A stretch of DNA of 25,480 nucleotides from assembly GCA_023554445.1 (NCBI GenBank), contig JAMJQQ010000128.1:1-25480 (forward strand), given 5' to 3'. Below, piece by piece: positions 1 through 7,382 of the stretch (the first letter of the stretch is position 1; every line of letters begins with the position of its first letter). Made by a program: the position numbers and the translations under genes. The notes beneath the pieces were generated by a model. The model was not told where the DNA came from. It worked only from the letters and a program-made list of their open reading frames with translations, and ran no database searches. The stretch is from Carthagonibacter metallireducens. GTDB lineage: Bacteria; Gemmatimonadota; Gemmatimonadetes; Palauibacterales; Palauibacteraceae.

Positions 1-245
1 GCCGATTGCATAGCCGCCCTCCATCTCGAAAGTCGAAGGGACTATTGCGGCTGTCGAAATCCGGCTGCACGTCTCGGCTGGCAGCCCGGATCAAGTCATA
101 TTCCTGCACACCGTTACGCCGAAACTGCACGGTGCGGGATATGTCGTGGGGCCGTCGTATGATAGGAAAACTCGATGCTCACCGCAAAGCTGCCGAGGTG
201 GCCGCAGCCCGGCTGATGCGCAGGTGCTATCGCCGTGTCACGGTT
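1..245. other. Left-edge region without a convincing gene
   Basis: No reading frame here looks like a recognisable protein. On the minus strand one frame is open from about 237 to the window edge, and a separate ATG at 24 could be the first codons of a gene running off the left end, but neither has a clear ribosome binding site or family signature. On the plus strand a frame is open from the edge to a TGA at 160-162, with a composition that looks like chance. The stretch lies downstream of the YggX-like gene and may hold its terminator, but I see no strong hairpin with a T-tract. Confidence 0.4.
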
Positions 246-530
246 TCACCACTCGACGGACCCCTCCTTCGAGTCGTCGATCTCCGCCCCGCCCTCCCCT
301 TCGCCGAACAGATGGCTCTTCAGGTTGGCGATCAGGAACTCGCGGGCCTTCGGATCCCGCACGTTCAGGCCATAGTGATTGATGATCACCATCTGCCTCT
401 GTTTCCACTCCTCCCAGCAGGCCGAGCAGATCGTCTCAGCGATCCTCGTCCCGAGGTCGTCGGGGAAGGGGGGCGCTCCCATCGGGACACGCCCTTCGCC
501 TTCACAGCGGGCACAGACGAAGGCGGTCAA
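246..530 (-). CDS. YggX-like Fe(2+)-trafficking / oxidative damage protection protein
   Basis: A 94-aa protein. The pattern PPFPDDLG, then W-x2-W-x3-Q, IINHYGLN and a late R-x-FL...HLFG block matches the small Fe(II)-trafficking family (YggX, usually about 90 aa), linked to iron handling and protection of Fe-S proteins in the cytoplasm. Unlike E. coli YggX, which has one N-terminal cysteine, this one has two CxxC pairs (CARC near residues 6-9 and CSAC near 36-39), which could bind a metal; that is inference. The start is TTG, and its TTGA overlaps the TGA stop of the upstream universal stress gene, so the two are probably translationally coupled. The C-terminal tail is acidic and low in complexity. 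The family match is from memory of conserved positions; function in this lineage is uncertain. Confidence 0.7.
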   Translation of the reverse strand: MTAFVCARCEGEGRVPMGAPPFPDDLGTRIAETICSACWEEWKQRQMVIINHYGLNVRDPKAREFLIANLKSHLFGEGEGGAEIDDSKEGSVEW

Positions 531-1399
531 ACCGGCACCGTCAGGACCGAGCAGTTCGCGTTCTGGATCACCGCCGACGTAATTCCTCCCAGCAGAACCC
601 GCGCGGCGAGACCCGGCGCGTGGTACTTCCCGATCACGATCAGGTCGGCCGCCTCCCGTTCCGCCGTGTTGAGGATGTGGCTGACCACCGGCTTGCCCCG
701 CACGATCGCCGCCTGGACGGCGACCTTCTCACGCAGCTCCTCCGGGACCCGGGCCAGCGCATCTCGCCGCGCCTCGTTCTCCAGGTTTCGCAGCGCTTCC
801 TCGACCTTCGGCGGGTTGCTGACGGCCCGGAGGTAGCCCTGCAGGGTGCTGGGGATGGCGTGCAGCAGCAGGAGCCGGGCATCGAAGTAATCGGCGTACT
901 TCGCCGCCGTCGCAGCGATCGGCGCGCTGCCCTCCCGAAGGTCCAGGGCGGCAAGAATCGTCTTGTCCCGGTCGTTGACCACCGGGCGCCAGACGAGCAC
1001 CGGGACGGTCGTCTTTCTGACGATTGCCGAGCAGGTGTTCCCCAGCTCGTCGGTAGGATTGATGCGCCGCCGATGGGCACCTACCACCACGAGCTCCGCC
1101 CCGACCTCCTCGGCAGTGACCGCGAGGGCCTCGGGTGCCCAGCCGAGCCGGACTTCCAGGGTCGCTTCGATGCCGATGCCCTCGGCCAGGTGCTCGAGGT
1201 TCGTCCGGGCATCCAGCTCCTTCTCCCGCATCAGCTCGAGTCCGCCACCGAGGGCGCGACTGAGGTAGTCGGGCACCGAGAGCGGCTCGATGGCGTGAAA
1301 GAGGACGATCTCGGCCGTCGGGAAACGGGAAACGGCCCAGCGGACGGTCTCCACCGAGGAATCGGAAAAGTCGATACCGACGAGAATGCGGTCGTACAT
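527..1399 (-). CDS. Tandem-domain universal stress protein (UspA family)
   Basis: A 290-aa protein made of two UspA-type alpha/beta domains. Domain 1 (about 1-145) opens with YDRILVGIDFSDSS and ends with the ELVVVGAHRRR...VPVLVW strand. Domain 2 (about 146-290) opens with KTILAALDLREGS and ends with IVIGKYHAPGLAARVLLGG...VLTVPV. The second domain keeps the general layout of the family's ATP-binding glycine loop (G-x2-G-x9-G-S/T), though with altered spacing; the first is degenerate. Such proteins are cytoplasmic and help survival under stress; the exact activity cannot be read here. The ATG at 1399 follows an AGAGGA ribosome site. The gene lies 77 bp after the peptidase gene on the same strand and overlaps the next gene by 4 nt. 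Confidence 0.9.
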   Translation of the reverse strand: MYDRILVGIDFSDSSVETVRWAVSRFPTAEIVLFHAIEPLSVPDYLSRALGGGLELMREKELDARTNLEHLAEGIGIEATLEVRLGWAPEALAVTAEEVGAELVVVGAHRRRINPTDELGNTCSAIVRKTTVPVLVWRPVVNDRDKTILAALDLREGSAPIAATAAKYADYFDARLLLLHAIPSTLQGYLRAVSNPPKVEEALRNLENEARRDALARVPEELREKVAVQAAIVRGKPVVSHILNTAEREAADLIVIGKYHAPGLAARVLLGGITSAVIQNANCSVLTVPV

Positions 1400-1476
1400 G
1401 TCCTCTGCCCGAGGCTGCGTGTTCGGGGCTCGATTCGACGTTTGCCCGCCGCTTTCGAACCCGGAGTGCGACGAAG

Positions 1477-2595
1477 CTACTCTTGCCCGGCTGACTCCGC
1501 ACGGGCCTGAGCGCCGGCGTCGACAGGTTCATCAGTCGCCACCAGAAGTGCGTCGAGCGCCTGCCACGGGTCTTCATCCCCCGCGGCCTCGATCAGAGCG
1601 CCTACCGCCGACGCGAGGTCCGGATACGATTCGTACAGGATCTCGAAGTCGTCCAGGCGCGTGTAGTAGAGCAGCCGCGAGAGCAGCCAGGCGTTGTCGA
1701 GACTGGCCCGATCGAGAGAGCGGTATCGACCGGAGACGAACCGGGGCCGGTATTCGGTCTCGAATCTCTCCGCCGCTTCATCCAGAATCTCCTGCTTTTC
1801 CGCTCGCATCTCGGTTTCCGACAGGCCGCTCGCGTAAAGCGCTTCCAGCGGTTCGACCACGCTGTTGAAGAACTCGCCGAAGGTTCGGAGGTCCCGCCAC
1901 CGACCCTCGGCCGTCGCGCACCGCTCGGCGTCCGCCAGCCCATCGCAGAAGAACTCGATTGCTCCGCGCCAGCCGACGAAGTTGGCGAAGCTCTCGTTGA
2001 ATCGCGCCTCGCCCTTCGGATAGAAGGTCGTGTGGGTGATCTCGTGAATCACGGTCTCGACGAGCCCGATGCTGTCTTCGGCGAGGCTGGTGGAGAGGAC
2101 CGGATCGGGCAACCAGCCCAGCGTGCTGAAGGCGGCGCTCGGCCTCAGGTACACGTCGTATCCTTCCGCCTCGAGTCGGGCGGCTTCCTTCCGGGCATCA
2201 TCGAAGTGGAAGAATCCCTTGTACGGCACGTCACCGACGATCGGGAACCACCAGGTCTTCCATCGGAGCTCGAATTCGGGCGCTGCCGAAACGACCAGCA
2301 CCAGCGTGTCGCCGTCGAGGCGCGCGAAGTTGCGGAAGCTCGTGCCTGCATCGAGCCCGAGTCGTCGCTCGGCGTACACCCGGGCGTCGCGCACCAGGAG
2401 CAATTTCTGCCGGGTTTCCTCGTCCGTGGCCGGATCGGCGACGACTTCCTCGATCGGACGCATGTCGGTGAGGATCTTGAGCTCCTCCCACCCTCCGCGA
2501 AGCACGTACTCCGGCGAACATCCCGTGACGAGCATCGACAGGAGAAAAGCGGCCGGAAGCCGCCCGGAGAATCGTATTCGATCGAAGATCTTCAT
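1477..2595 (-). CDS. Putative zinc aminopeptidase, lipoprotein (PF10023-type)
   Basis: A 372-aa protein. Residues 1-26 form a lipoprotein signal with basic residues, a hydrophobic stretch and a lipobox LVTGC (Cys26), so the mature protein should be lipid-anchored in the envelope. HEITH at 184-188 is a zinc-binding HExxH motif, and E201 in FNESFANFVG, 13 residues after the second His, is a likely third ligand. The order, with a GWLPDPVLST segment before HEITH, fits the 'putative aminopeptidase' family (PF10023), whose substrates are poorly known. I chose the ATG at 2595 because the signal peptide starts there and ACAGGG precedes it. The open frame extends 112 codons further upstream, into the methyltransferase 3' end, but that extension is arginine/alanine-rich and looks noncoding. 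Confidence 0.8.
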   Translation of the reverse strand: MKIFDRIRFSGRLPAAFLLSMLVTGCSPEYVLRGGWEELKILTDMRPIEEVVADPATDEETRQKLLLVRDARVYAERRLGLDAGTSFRNFARLDGDTLVLVVSAAPEFELRWKTWWFPIVGDVPYKGFFHFDDARKEAARLEAEGYDVYLRPSAAFSTLGWLPDPVLSTSLAEDSIGLVETVIHEITHTTFYPKGEARFNESFANFVGWRGAIEFFCDGLADAERCATAEGRWRDLRTFGEFFNSVVEPLEALYASGLSETEMRAEKQEILDEAAERFETEYRPRFVSGRYRSLDRASLDNAWLLSRLLYYTRLDDFEILYESYPDLASAVGALIEAAGDEDPWQALDALLVATDEPVDAGAQARAESAGQE

Positions 2596-2669
2596 GCGCC
2601 CTGTTACCGCACGGCCGTGAACTCGATCCCCGTTGTCTCCGCCATCGGTGAACGGCGGGGCCGCGGAGG

Positions 2670-3758
2670 TCACGAGAGCCGAACGTAGTGAAGCGTTTCC
2701 CGAACCCGGTCTCCGCTGTACCGCCGTTCCGGCCCATCGGCGTCGCTCCGGTAGCGACGATATCCGCGGCTCAGCCGCCGGTAGCTGTCCGGATCGCCAT
2801 GCTGCCGGAAGATCTCCTCGATCCGCTCGGCCGCGAGCAGCCCCTCGTCGTTGTAGCTGAGCAGGACGTGGCGCGCGTCTGCCTGCGAGAGGACGTCCCG
2901 GAGCGCCTGCTCGCAGCGACCCCTGCGGCACCAGTCCGAGCGCAATTCCTCATCGGGGATCAGCCCCGTCTTTCCGCGCAGCTCCGGTTCCGGTTCCCAG
3001 CCCCGGGCCAGCAGTTCGGGAATGTGGTAGTACCCTGGATACTGGCGCTCGTTGTAGGGCGGATCGAGGTAGACGAGGTCCAGGGTACCGGCACGTGCGA
3101 GGGTCTCCGTCGCCGGGCCGAGGTGCGCCGTGCAGCCCCTCGCCTGCGGGCCGGGAGGCACGGCCGGCCGCAGCGGCCTGAGCTCGAGCGGACGCATGGC
3201 GTTGGGCTGCCAGCTCTTCACGAACGAGGCGTACACACCGGTCGTGTTGGCGACCCGGTCTGCGGCCTGGATCAAGACGGCGAGGAGCAGCTGGGCCGGG
3301 CCGGGCCGGATCTTGCCCTCCCTCGACCACGACGCGATCCGCTCCCGGATGGCGTCGATTCTGCCGGCGTTCTCGGGCGTGAAGTACATTCGGCCATGCA
3401 CGCGCGACGCCTTGCCGGCGGGGGAATAATGTTCGCTGATGAAGCCGTGGACGGGAGGAATCGCGCCCAGAGCGTCCAGAAGCCTGCGCTGGCTGACGCC
3501 CCGGGAGTTCTGGCCCAGCAGTCTCGCCGGATAAGTCGGCGTGCGATCGAGCACGACCCGGGCTACCTGGAAGGCGTGCGAGAGGGCCATTACGTCGCCG
3601 GAGTGCACCCGCCAGCCACGAAGCTTCAGGGCGCGTCCGACGGAGGCCGTTCCCGCGAAGGGATCGCACGCGACCGTTCCGACGATGCCCAGTTCCTCGA
3701 TGCCGGCGAGCAGGAATGGAAGCAGCCGCGTCTTGTTTCCGATGTAGCGCAACGGCAC
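2670..3758 (-). CDS. D12-class adenine-specific DNA methyltransferase, orphan
   Basis: About 362 aa. Residues 4-13 (RYIGNKTRLL) are the N-terminal SAM-binding segment, DPFAGTASVG (32-41) is motif I, and DPPYNERQY (from 232) is the catalytic motif IV of N6-adenine methyltransferases. A late LLSYNDEGLL block is also typical. The order SAM site, recognition region, DPPY is that of the alpha class, as in Dam. No restriction endonuclease gene lies next to it, so it may mark DNA for regulation or be a solitary remnant of a restriction system; the recognition site cannot be read. I chose GTG at 3758, just behind GAGGAAGG; a TTG at 3752 is an alternative. The frame is open for 128 more codons upstream, but these overlap the divergent waaA and are not protein-like. 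Confidence 0.85.
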   Translation of the reverse strand: MPLRYIGNKTRLLPFLLAGIEELGIVGTVACDPFAGTASVGRALKLRGWRVHSGDVMALSHAFQVARVVLDRTPTYPARLLGQNSRGVSQRRLLDALGAIPPVHGFISEHYSPAGKASRVHGRMYFTPENAGRIDAIRERIASWSREGKIRPGPAQLLLAVLIQAADRVANTTGVYASFVKSWQPNAMRPLELRPLRPAVPPGPQARGCTAHLGPATETLARAGTLDLVYLDPPYNERQYPGYYHIPELLARGWEPEPELRGKTGLIPDEELRSDWCRRGRCEQALRDVLSQADARHVLLSYNDEGLLAAERIEEIFRQHGDPDSYRRLSRGYRRYRSDADGPERRYSGDRVRETLHYVRLS

Positions 3759-3952
3759 CCCTTCCTCGGGCGCAGGGAATCTCGCTGTCCGCCGGGAGCA
3801 CTCCGCGAAACGGATCCGCCCCGGATCGTCGCTCCGAACCTGTATCGGGGCTCCCCCCGGTGGACAAGAGCGGCCCCCGGGACGCAAGCTATTGCAGGTC
3901 GCCGTGCGGACCCGCCTGGTTCCCGCGGCGCTACTCTCGAACCGGAGACATA

Positions 3953-5269
3953 GTGGACCCGATCGGTCGTCTCTACGAACTGCTGCTGACGATCTCGCGG
4001 CCCCTGCTTCACCTGTCCGGCGTGCTTCCGCCGAAGGTCGCGGCCGCGATCGAGGGACGCCAAGGCGCCGCCGAAGCCGCCGGCGCGTGGGCGAGCGCCG
4101 AACCGCCCACCGAAGCGCCGCTCTTGTGGCTGCACGCCGCATCCGCGGGCGAGCTGGCCGGCGCCGTGCCCGTGATCCGGGTGCTCCGCGAGCGAACGCC
4201 GGATCTCAGGATCGCGATCACCGTGTCCTCGCCATCGGCCTTGCTCGACGCCCGGAATCTGGAGCCCGACTTCGCCGGCTATGCCCCGCTCGACACTCTG
4301 TCGGAGTGCGGCCAGATGATCGCGGCTCTGGCTCCCGACGCGCTGGTGTTCGCGAAGCTCGACATCTGGCCCGGACTGTCACGCGCCGCGAATCGCGCCG
4401 GCGTGCCGCTCGGTCTGATCAACGGGACCGTCCGGCCAGACAGTTCCCGGCTGCGGAGTCCCACCCGCCAGTTCCTTCGCTCCACCTACGCCCGTCTCGA
4501 TGCAGCCGGCGTGGTCGACGCGCGCGATGCGGAGGCGCTCGGCCTCCTCGGCGTGAAGCCGGGCCGGATCCGAATCACGGGAGACGCAGCGTTCGACCAG
4601 GCGCTGGCCCGGGTGAATGCGGCGCAGGCATCCGGACGACACTTGCTCCCGGCGCGGGCGACCGACCGGGTCCGGCTGATCGGTGGCTCCACCTGGCCCG
4701 CGGATGAGAGTGTCCTCCTCGAGGCGGCGCGGGAGATCGGTCCCCGACTGGACCTGGTACTGGTACCGCACGAACCCACGGCCGAAGCGCTGGCGCGCAT
4801 AGACGATGCGTGCCGGGCCGCGTGGGGAGAGAGTCCGCGACTCTGGTCCCGACTCGACCAGACGCCCGCCGAGGATGCGAAGCTGCCGCTGGTGGTCGAC
4901 ACCGTCGGTCGGCTCGCCGAGCTCTATCTCGAGGGAGACCTCTCACTGGTCGGCGGTGCCTTCGACGCGACGGGACTGCACTCCGTGATCGAGCCCGCCG
5001 CAGCCGGGCTCCCGGTGCTGTTCGGGCCGCTCTACGATCGGCGCGAAGCGGATGATCTGCTCGCGGCAGGGGGTGCGGACGTCGTGACTCCCGGGCAGGC
5101 CACCCGGACGATCCTGGAGTACGTGGAAGACAGTGGGCGCCGCAGATCCGCAGGCGAGGCGGCGCGGGGCTACGTGGAGAGCGGAGCCGGGGCGGAAGGG
5201 GCGAATGCCGAGCTCGTCGAGGAGCTGCTGGCGCTCGGGCTCAGCCGCCGGACACGGAGGTCCGGCTGA
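3953..5269 (+). CDS. waaA: 3-deoxy-D-manno-octulosonic acid transferase
   Basis: A 438-aa enzyme that transfers KDO from CMP-KDO to lipid A precursor on the cytoplasmic face of the inner membrane, the first step of lipopolysaccharide core assembly. An N-terminal hydrophobic segment (about 5-25) could anchor it. LWLHAASAGELAGAVPVIR is the hallmark GT-B N-domain motif of this family, followed by ITVSSPSA, and FAKLDIWPGL matches the usual (V)xxELWPN segment. The C-domain has LIGGSTWPADE, VLVPHEPTAEA, DLSLVGGAFDATGLHSVIEPAAAGLPVLFGP, all in the expected order. GTG at 3953 has GGAG about 6 nt upstream. The 3' end overlaps the convergent small membrane gene by 29 bp. No lpxK or other LPS gene adjoins it. 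Its promoter must lie in 3759-3952, shared with the divergent methyltransferase. Confidence 0.93.
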   Translation: MDPIGRLYELLLTISRPLLHLSGVLPPKVAAAIEGRQGAAEAAGAWASAEPPTEAPLLWLHAASAGELAGAVPVIRVLRERTPDLRIAITVSSPSALLDARNLEPDFAGYAPLDTLSECGQMIAALAPDALVFAKLDIWPGLSRAANRAGVPLGLINGTVRPDSSRLRSPTRQFLRSTYARLDAAGVVDARDAEALGLLGVKPGRIRITGDAAFDQALARVNAAQASGRHLLPARATDRVRLIGGSTWPADESVLLEAAREIGPRLDLVLVPHEPTAEALARIDDACRAAWGESPRLWSRLDQTPAEDAKLPLVVDTVGRLAELYLEGDLSLVGGAFDATGLHSVIEPAAAGLPVLFGPLYDRREADDLLAAGGADVVTPGQATRTILEYVEDSGRRRSAGEAARGYVESGAGAEGANAELVEELLALGLSRRTRRSG

Positions 5270-5471
5270 GGGGTTTCGGTCCCAACGCATACCAGAACAG
5301 GCATCCGACGATCGGGCAAAGAAGCACGATCGCACTCCAGAGAAGCCCCTCCTTCCGCGGCGGGCGGGCCTTCACGATCAGCCAGATCGCCCACCCGTCC
5401 AGCACGAGCAGGAACACCAGCAACATGATGCGGGTGTCGAGGGCGAGAATCGCCTCGACCACCGTATTCAC
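5241..5471 (-). CDS. Small PLDc_N-type membrane protein
   Basis: A 76-aa protein with two predicted transmembrane helices (about 13-32 and 44-62) separated by a basic loop, KARPPRKEG. The segment ending in CPIVGCLFWYALGPKPL resembles the phospholipase D N-terminal transmembrane domain (PF13396), which often occurs alone as a short membrane protein of unknown role. Its GTG start overlaps the TGA of the ABC exporter as GTGA, so translation is likely coupled. Its 3' end overlaps the convergent waaA gene by 29 bp. A regulatory or stabilising partnership with the exporter is inference from the coupling only. Confidence 0.75.
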   Translation of the reverse strand: MNTVVEAILALDTRIMLLVFLLVLDGWAIWLIVKARPPRKEGLLWSAIVLLCPIVGCLFWYALGPKPLSRTSVSGG

Positions 5472-7297
5472 GCGGCCTCCGTCGAGGCGAACTGGAGCCG
5501 GTAGAGGCGCGCGTACAGCCCCTTTTCGACTTCCAGCAACTCCTCGTGCGTCCCGGTCTCGCGGATCTCTCCGTGGTGCAGCACCAGAATCCGGTCGGCG
5601 TTCTGAACGGTCGACAGCCTGTGCGCGATGACCAGGCTGGTCCTGCCCCGCATCAGGGCTTCCAGGGCGATGTCGATCTGGGCCTCGATCTCCGAGTCCA
5701 CGGAGCTCGTGGCCTCGTCCAGCAGGAGAATTCTGGGCGCCCCCGCCAGGGCACGGGCGAAGCTGAGGAGCTGCCGCTCACCCACGCTCAGGCTGCTGCC
5801 CCGCTCTCCCAGCGCCTGCTCGTATCCACCGGGAAGTCGCCTGACGTAGGGATCCGCTCCGACCCGGTCGGCCGCCTCCACGATCGACGCATCTTCGATC
5901 GATGGTCGGCCGAGGGAGATGTTCTCCGCGGCACTGGCCGAGAACAGGTAGACATCCTGCAGCACGAGTCCCATGGATCCGCGCAGTGTCTCGAGCGACA
6001 GTTCGCGAATGTCGATCCCGTCGAGCAGGATCTCTCCCCGTTGAGGATCGTAGAAGCGCAGCAGAAGGTTCACGATCGTGGACTTGCCCGCGCCCGTGGC
6101 TCCGACGATCGCCATTCGCTCCCCGGGCTCCACCACGAACGAGATGTTCCTGAGCACCCAGTCATCATCGTCCGATCGGACCTCGTCCGATTCCGGCCCC
6201 GGATAGCGGAACCAGACGTTGCGGAATTCGATCCGACCCTCGATCTCACCCGGATCGATCGGATTTTCCGCTTCTTCGATCGCCGGAACGCGGTCGAGGA
6301 GCCGGAACACGCGCTCCGAACTGGCCATCGCGTTCTGGAGAATGTTGTACTTCTCCGAAAGATCCTGAATCGGTCGGAAGAAGCGCCGCACGTACTGCAG
6401 GAACGCGGCGATCACTCCGATCGAGATGGTCCCCTCGAGCGCACGCAGCCCTCCGTACCACAGGATCAGGGCGACCGCGACGGCGGTGAGGATCTCGATC
6501 ACCGGGAAGAAGAGGGCGTAGTAGGTGATCGACTTCAGGTGCGCCTGCAGATGACTCTCGTTGATTCGCCCGAAGCGTCCGGCCGTGGCCCGCTCCTGGC
6601 CGAACAGCTTCACCACCCCGATCCCGGTGATCCGCTCCTGGAGGAATGCGTTGATCCGGGCCAGTCGGGTCCGGATGTCGCGGTAGGCGCTGCGCACCTT
6701 TCGGCGAAAGATGACCGCGGCGAGGAATACGACCGGGAGCACGGCGAACGAGACCAGCGCCAGGCGCCAGTCGAGCAGGAGCATCGCGGTCACGATCGCT
6801 CCGATGGTGAAAATGTCGCCGAAGATCGTCACCACGCCCGACGTGAACATCTCGTTGAGAACTTCGACGTCGCTGGTGACCCGGGTCATCAGCCGCCCGA
6901 CAGGATTCCGGTCGAAGAAAGCGAGCTCGAGTCGCTGCAGCCGGGAGAACACCTCGCCGCGGATGTCGAGCATCACCTTCTGGCCGATCCAGGTGGTCAG
7001 CAGGGTGCGCAGATACTCGAGCGCCGCGGCGGCCAGGAGCGAGCCGACGAACACCGCGGCGAGCGTACCGAGCAGATCGATGTCGGTAGCGGGCACGGCG
7101 CGGTCGAGCGCGATCTTGGTGAGCCAGGGGCCCACCAGCTCGAGTCCGGAGGCCGCGATCAGCATCAGTACGGCTCCCGCTACCTGGAGCCGATAGGGGC
7201 TCAGGTAGGAGAGAAGTCGGCGCATCAGGCGGGCATCGTATGCCTTTCCGAGCGCCTCTTCTTCGCGGATCGGCCCCTCGGGGGCGTGGCTGGCCAT
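5468..7297 (-). CDS. ABC exporter, fused permease and ATPase (MsbA/multidrug type)
   Basis: A 609-aa half-transporter expected to work as a homodimer in the inner membrane. The N-terminal half has six transmembrane segments (about 30-310) with GPWLTKIALD near TM2 and FFDRNPVGRLMTRVTSDVE in the loop before TM3. The C-terminal half is a nucleotide-binding domain: Walker A GATGAGKST (Lys405), Q-loop VLQDVYLFS, signature LSVGERQ (instead of the common LSGGQRQ) and Walker B ILLLDEATSSVD, then the H-loop IAHRLST. The substrate cannot be read. Proximity to waaA would allow a lipid A or other lipid flippase role, but this architecture is shared with drug exporters, so I give no symbol. The ATG at 7297 has no ribosome site; AAGATA at 7306-7311 (TATCTT on the coding strand) could be a -10 box giving a nearly leaderless mRNA. 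Confidence 0.9.
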   Translation of the reverse strand: MASHAPEGPIREEEALGKAYDARLMRRLLSYLSPYRLQVAGAVLMLIAASGLELVGPWLTKIALDRAVPATDIDLLGTLAAVFVGSLLAAAALEYLRTLLTTWIGQKVMLDIRGEVFSRLQRLELAFFDRNPVGRLMTRVTSDVEVLNEMFTSGVVTIFGDIFTIGAIVTAMLLLDWRLALVSFAVLPVVFLAAVIFRRKVRSAYRDIRTRLARINAFLQERITGIGVVKLFGQERATAGRFGRINESHLQAHLKSITYYALFFPVIEILTAVAVALILWYGGLRALEGTISIGVIAAFLQYVRRFFRPIQDLSEKYNILQNAMASSERVFRLLDRVPAIEEAENPIDPGEIEGRIEFRNVWFRYPGPESDEVRSDDDDWVLRNISFVVEPGERMAIVGATGAGKSTIVNLLLRFYDPQRGEILLDGIDIRELSLETLRGSMGLVLQDVYLFSASAAENISLGRPSIEDASIVEAADRVGADPYVRRLPGGYEQALGERGSSLSVGERQLLSFARALAGAPRILLLDEATSSVDSEIEAQIDIALEALMRGRTSLVIAHRLSTVQNADRILVLHHGEIRETGTHEELLEVEKGLYARLYRLQFASTEAA

Positions 7298-7346
7298 GGC
7301 GCCGGAAGATACCCGGGCCCGGCTCGGCGTTCCAGCCGCATGGCGT

Positions 7347-7376
7347 TTGACGCCCTCGACCACCGTCGTCCATCAT
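7347..7376 (+). promoter_or_regulatory. Putative uvrA promoter giving a leaderless transcript
   Basis: TTGACG at 7347-7352 matches the sigma-70 -35 consensus at 5 of 6 bases, and CATCAT at 7371-7376 matches the -10 at 4 of 6, with an 18-bp spacer. Transcription would begin about 7 nt after the -10, on or next to the uvrA ATG at 7383. No Shine-Dalgarno sequence precedes that ATG, which agrees with a leaderless message. This is sequence inference; the start has not been mapped. Confidence 0.5.
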
Positions 7377-7382
7377 CGGGCC

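Noticed and set aside
1..237. Minus-strand open frame reaching the left edge, and an ATG at 24
   Set aside because: No ribosome site and no recognisable sequence; too little of any gene is inside the window to call.
6..836. Long plus-strand frame of 276 codons
   Set aside because: It runs antisense over the YggX-like and universal stress genes, has no family motif, and is Arg/Pro/Ser-rich as expected of a GC-rich shadow frame.
2596..2931. 112-codon N-terminal extension of the lipoprotein peptidase
   Set aside because: It would bury the lipoprotein signal, overlap the methyltransferase end, and is Arg/Ala-rich; the ATG at 2595 with a ribosome site is better.
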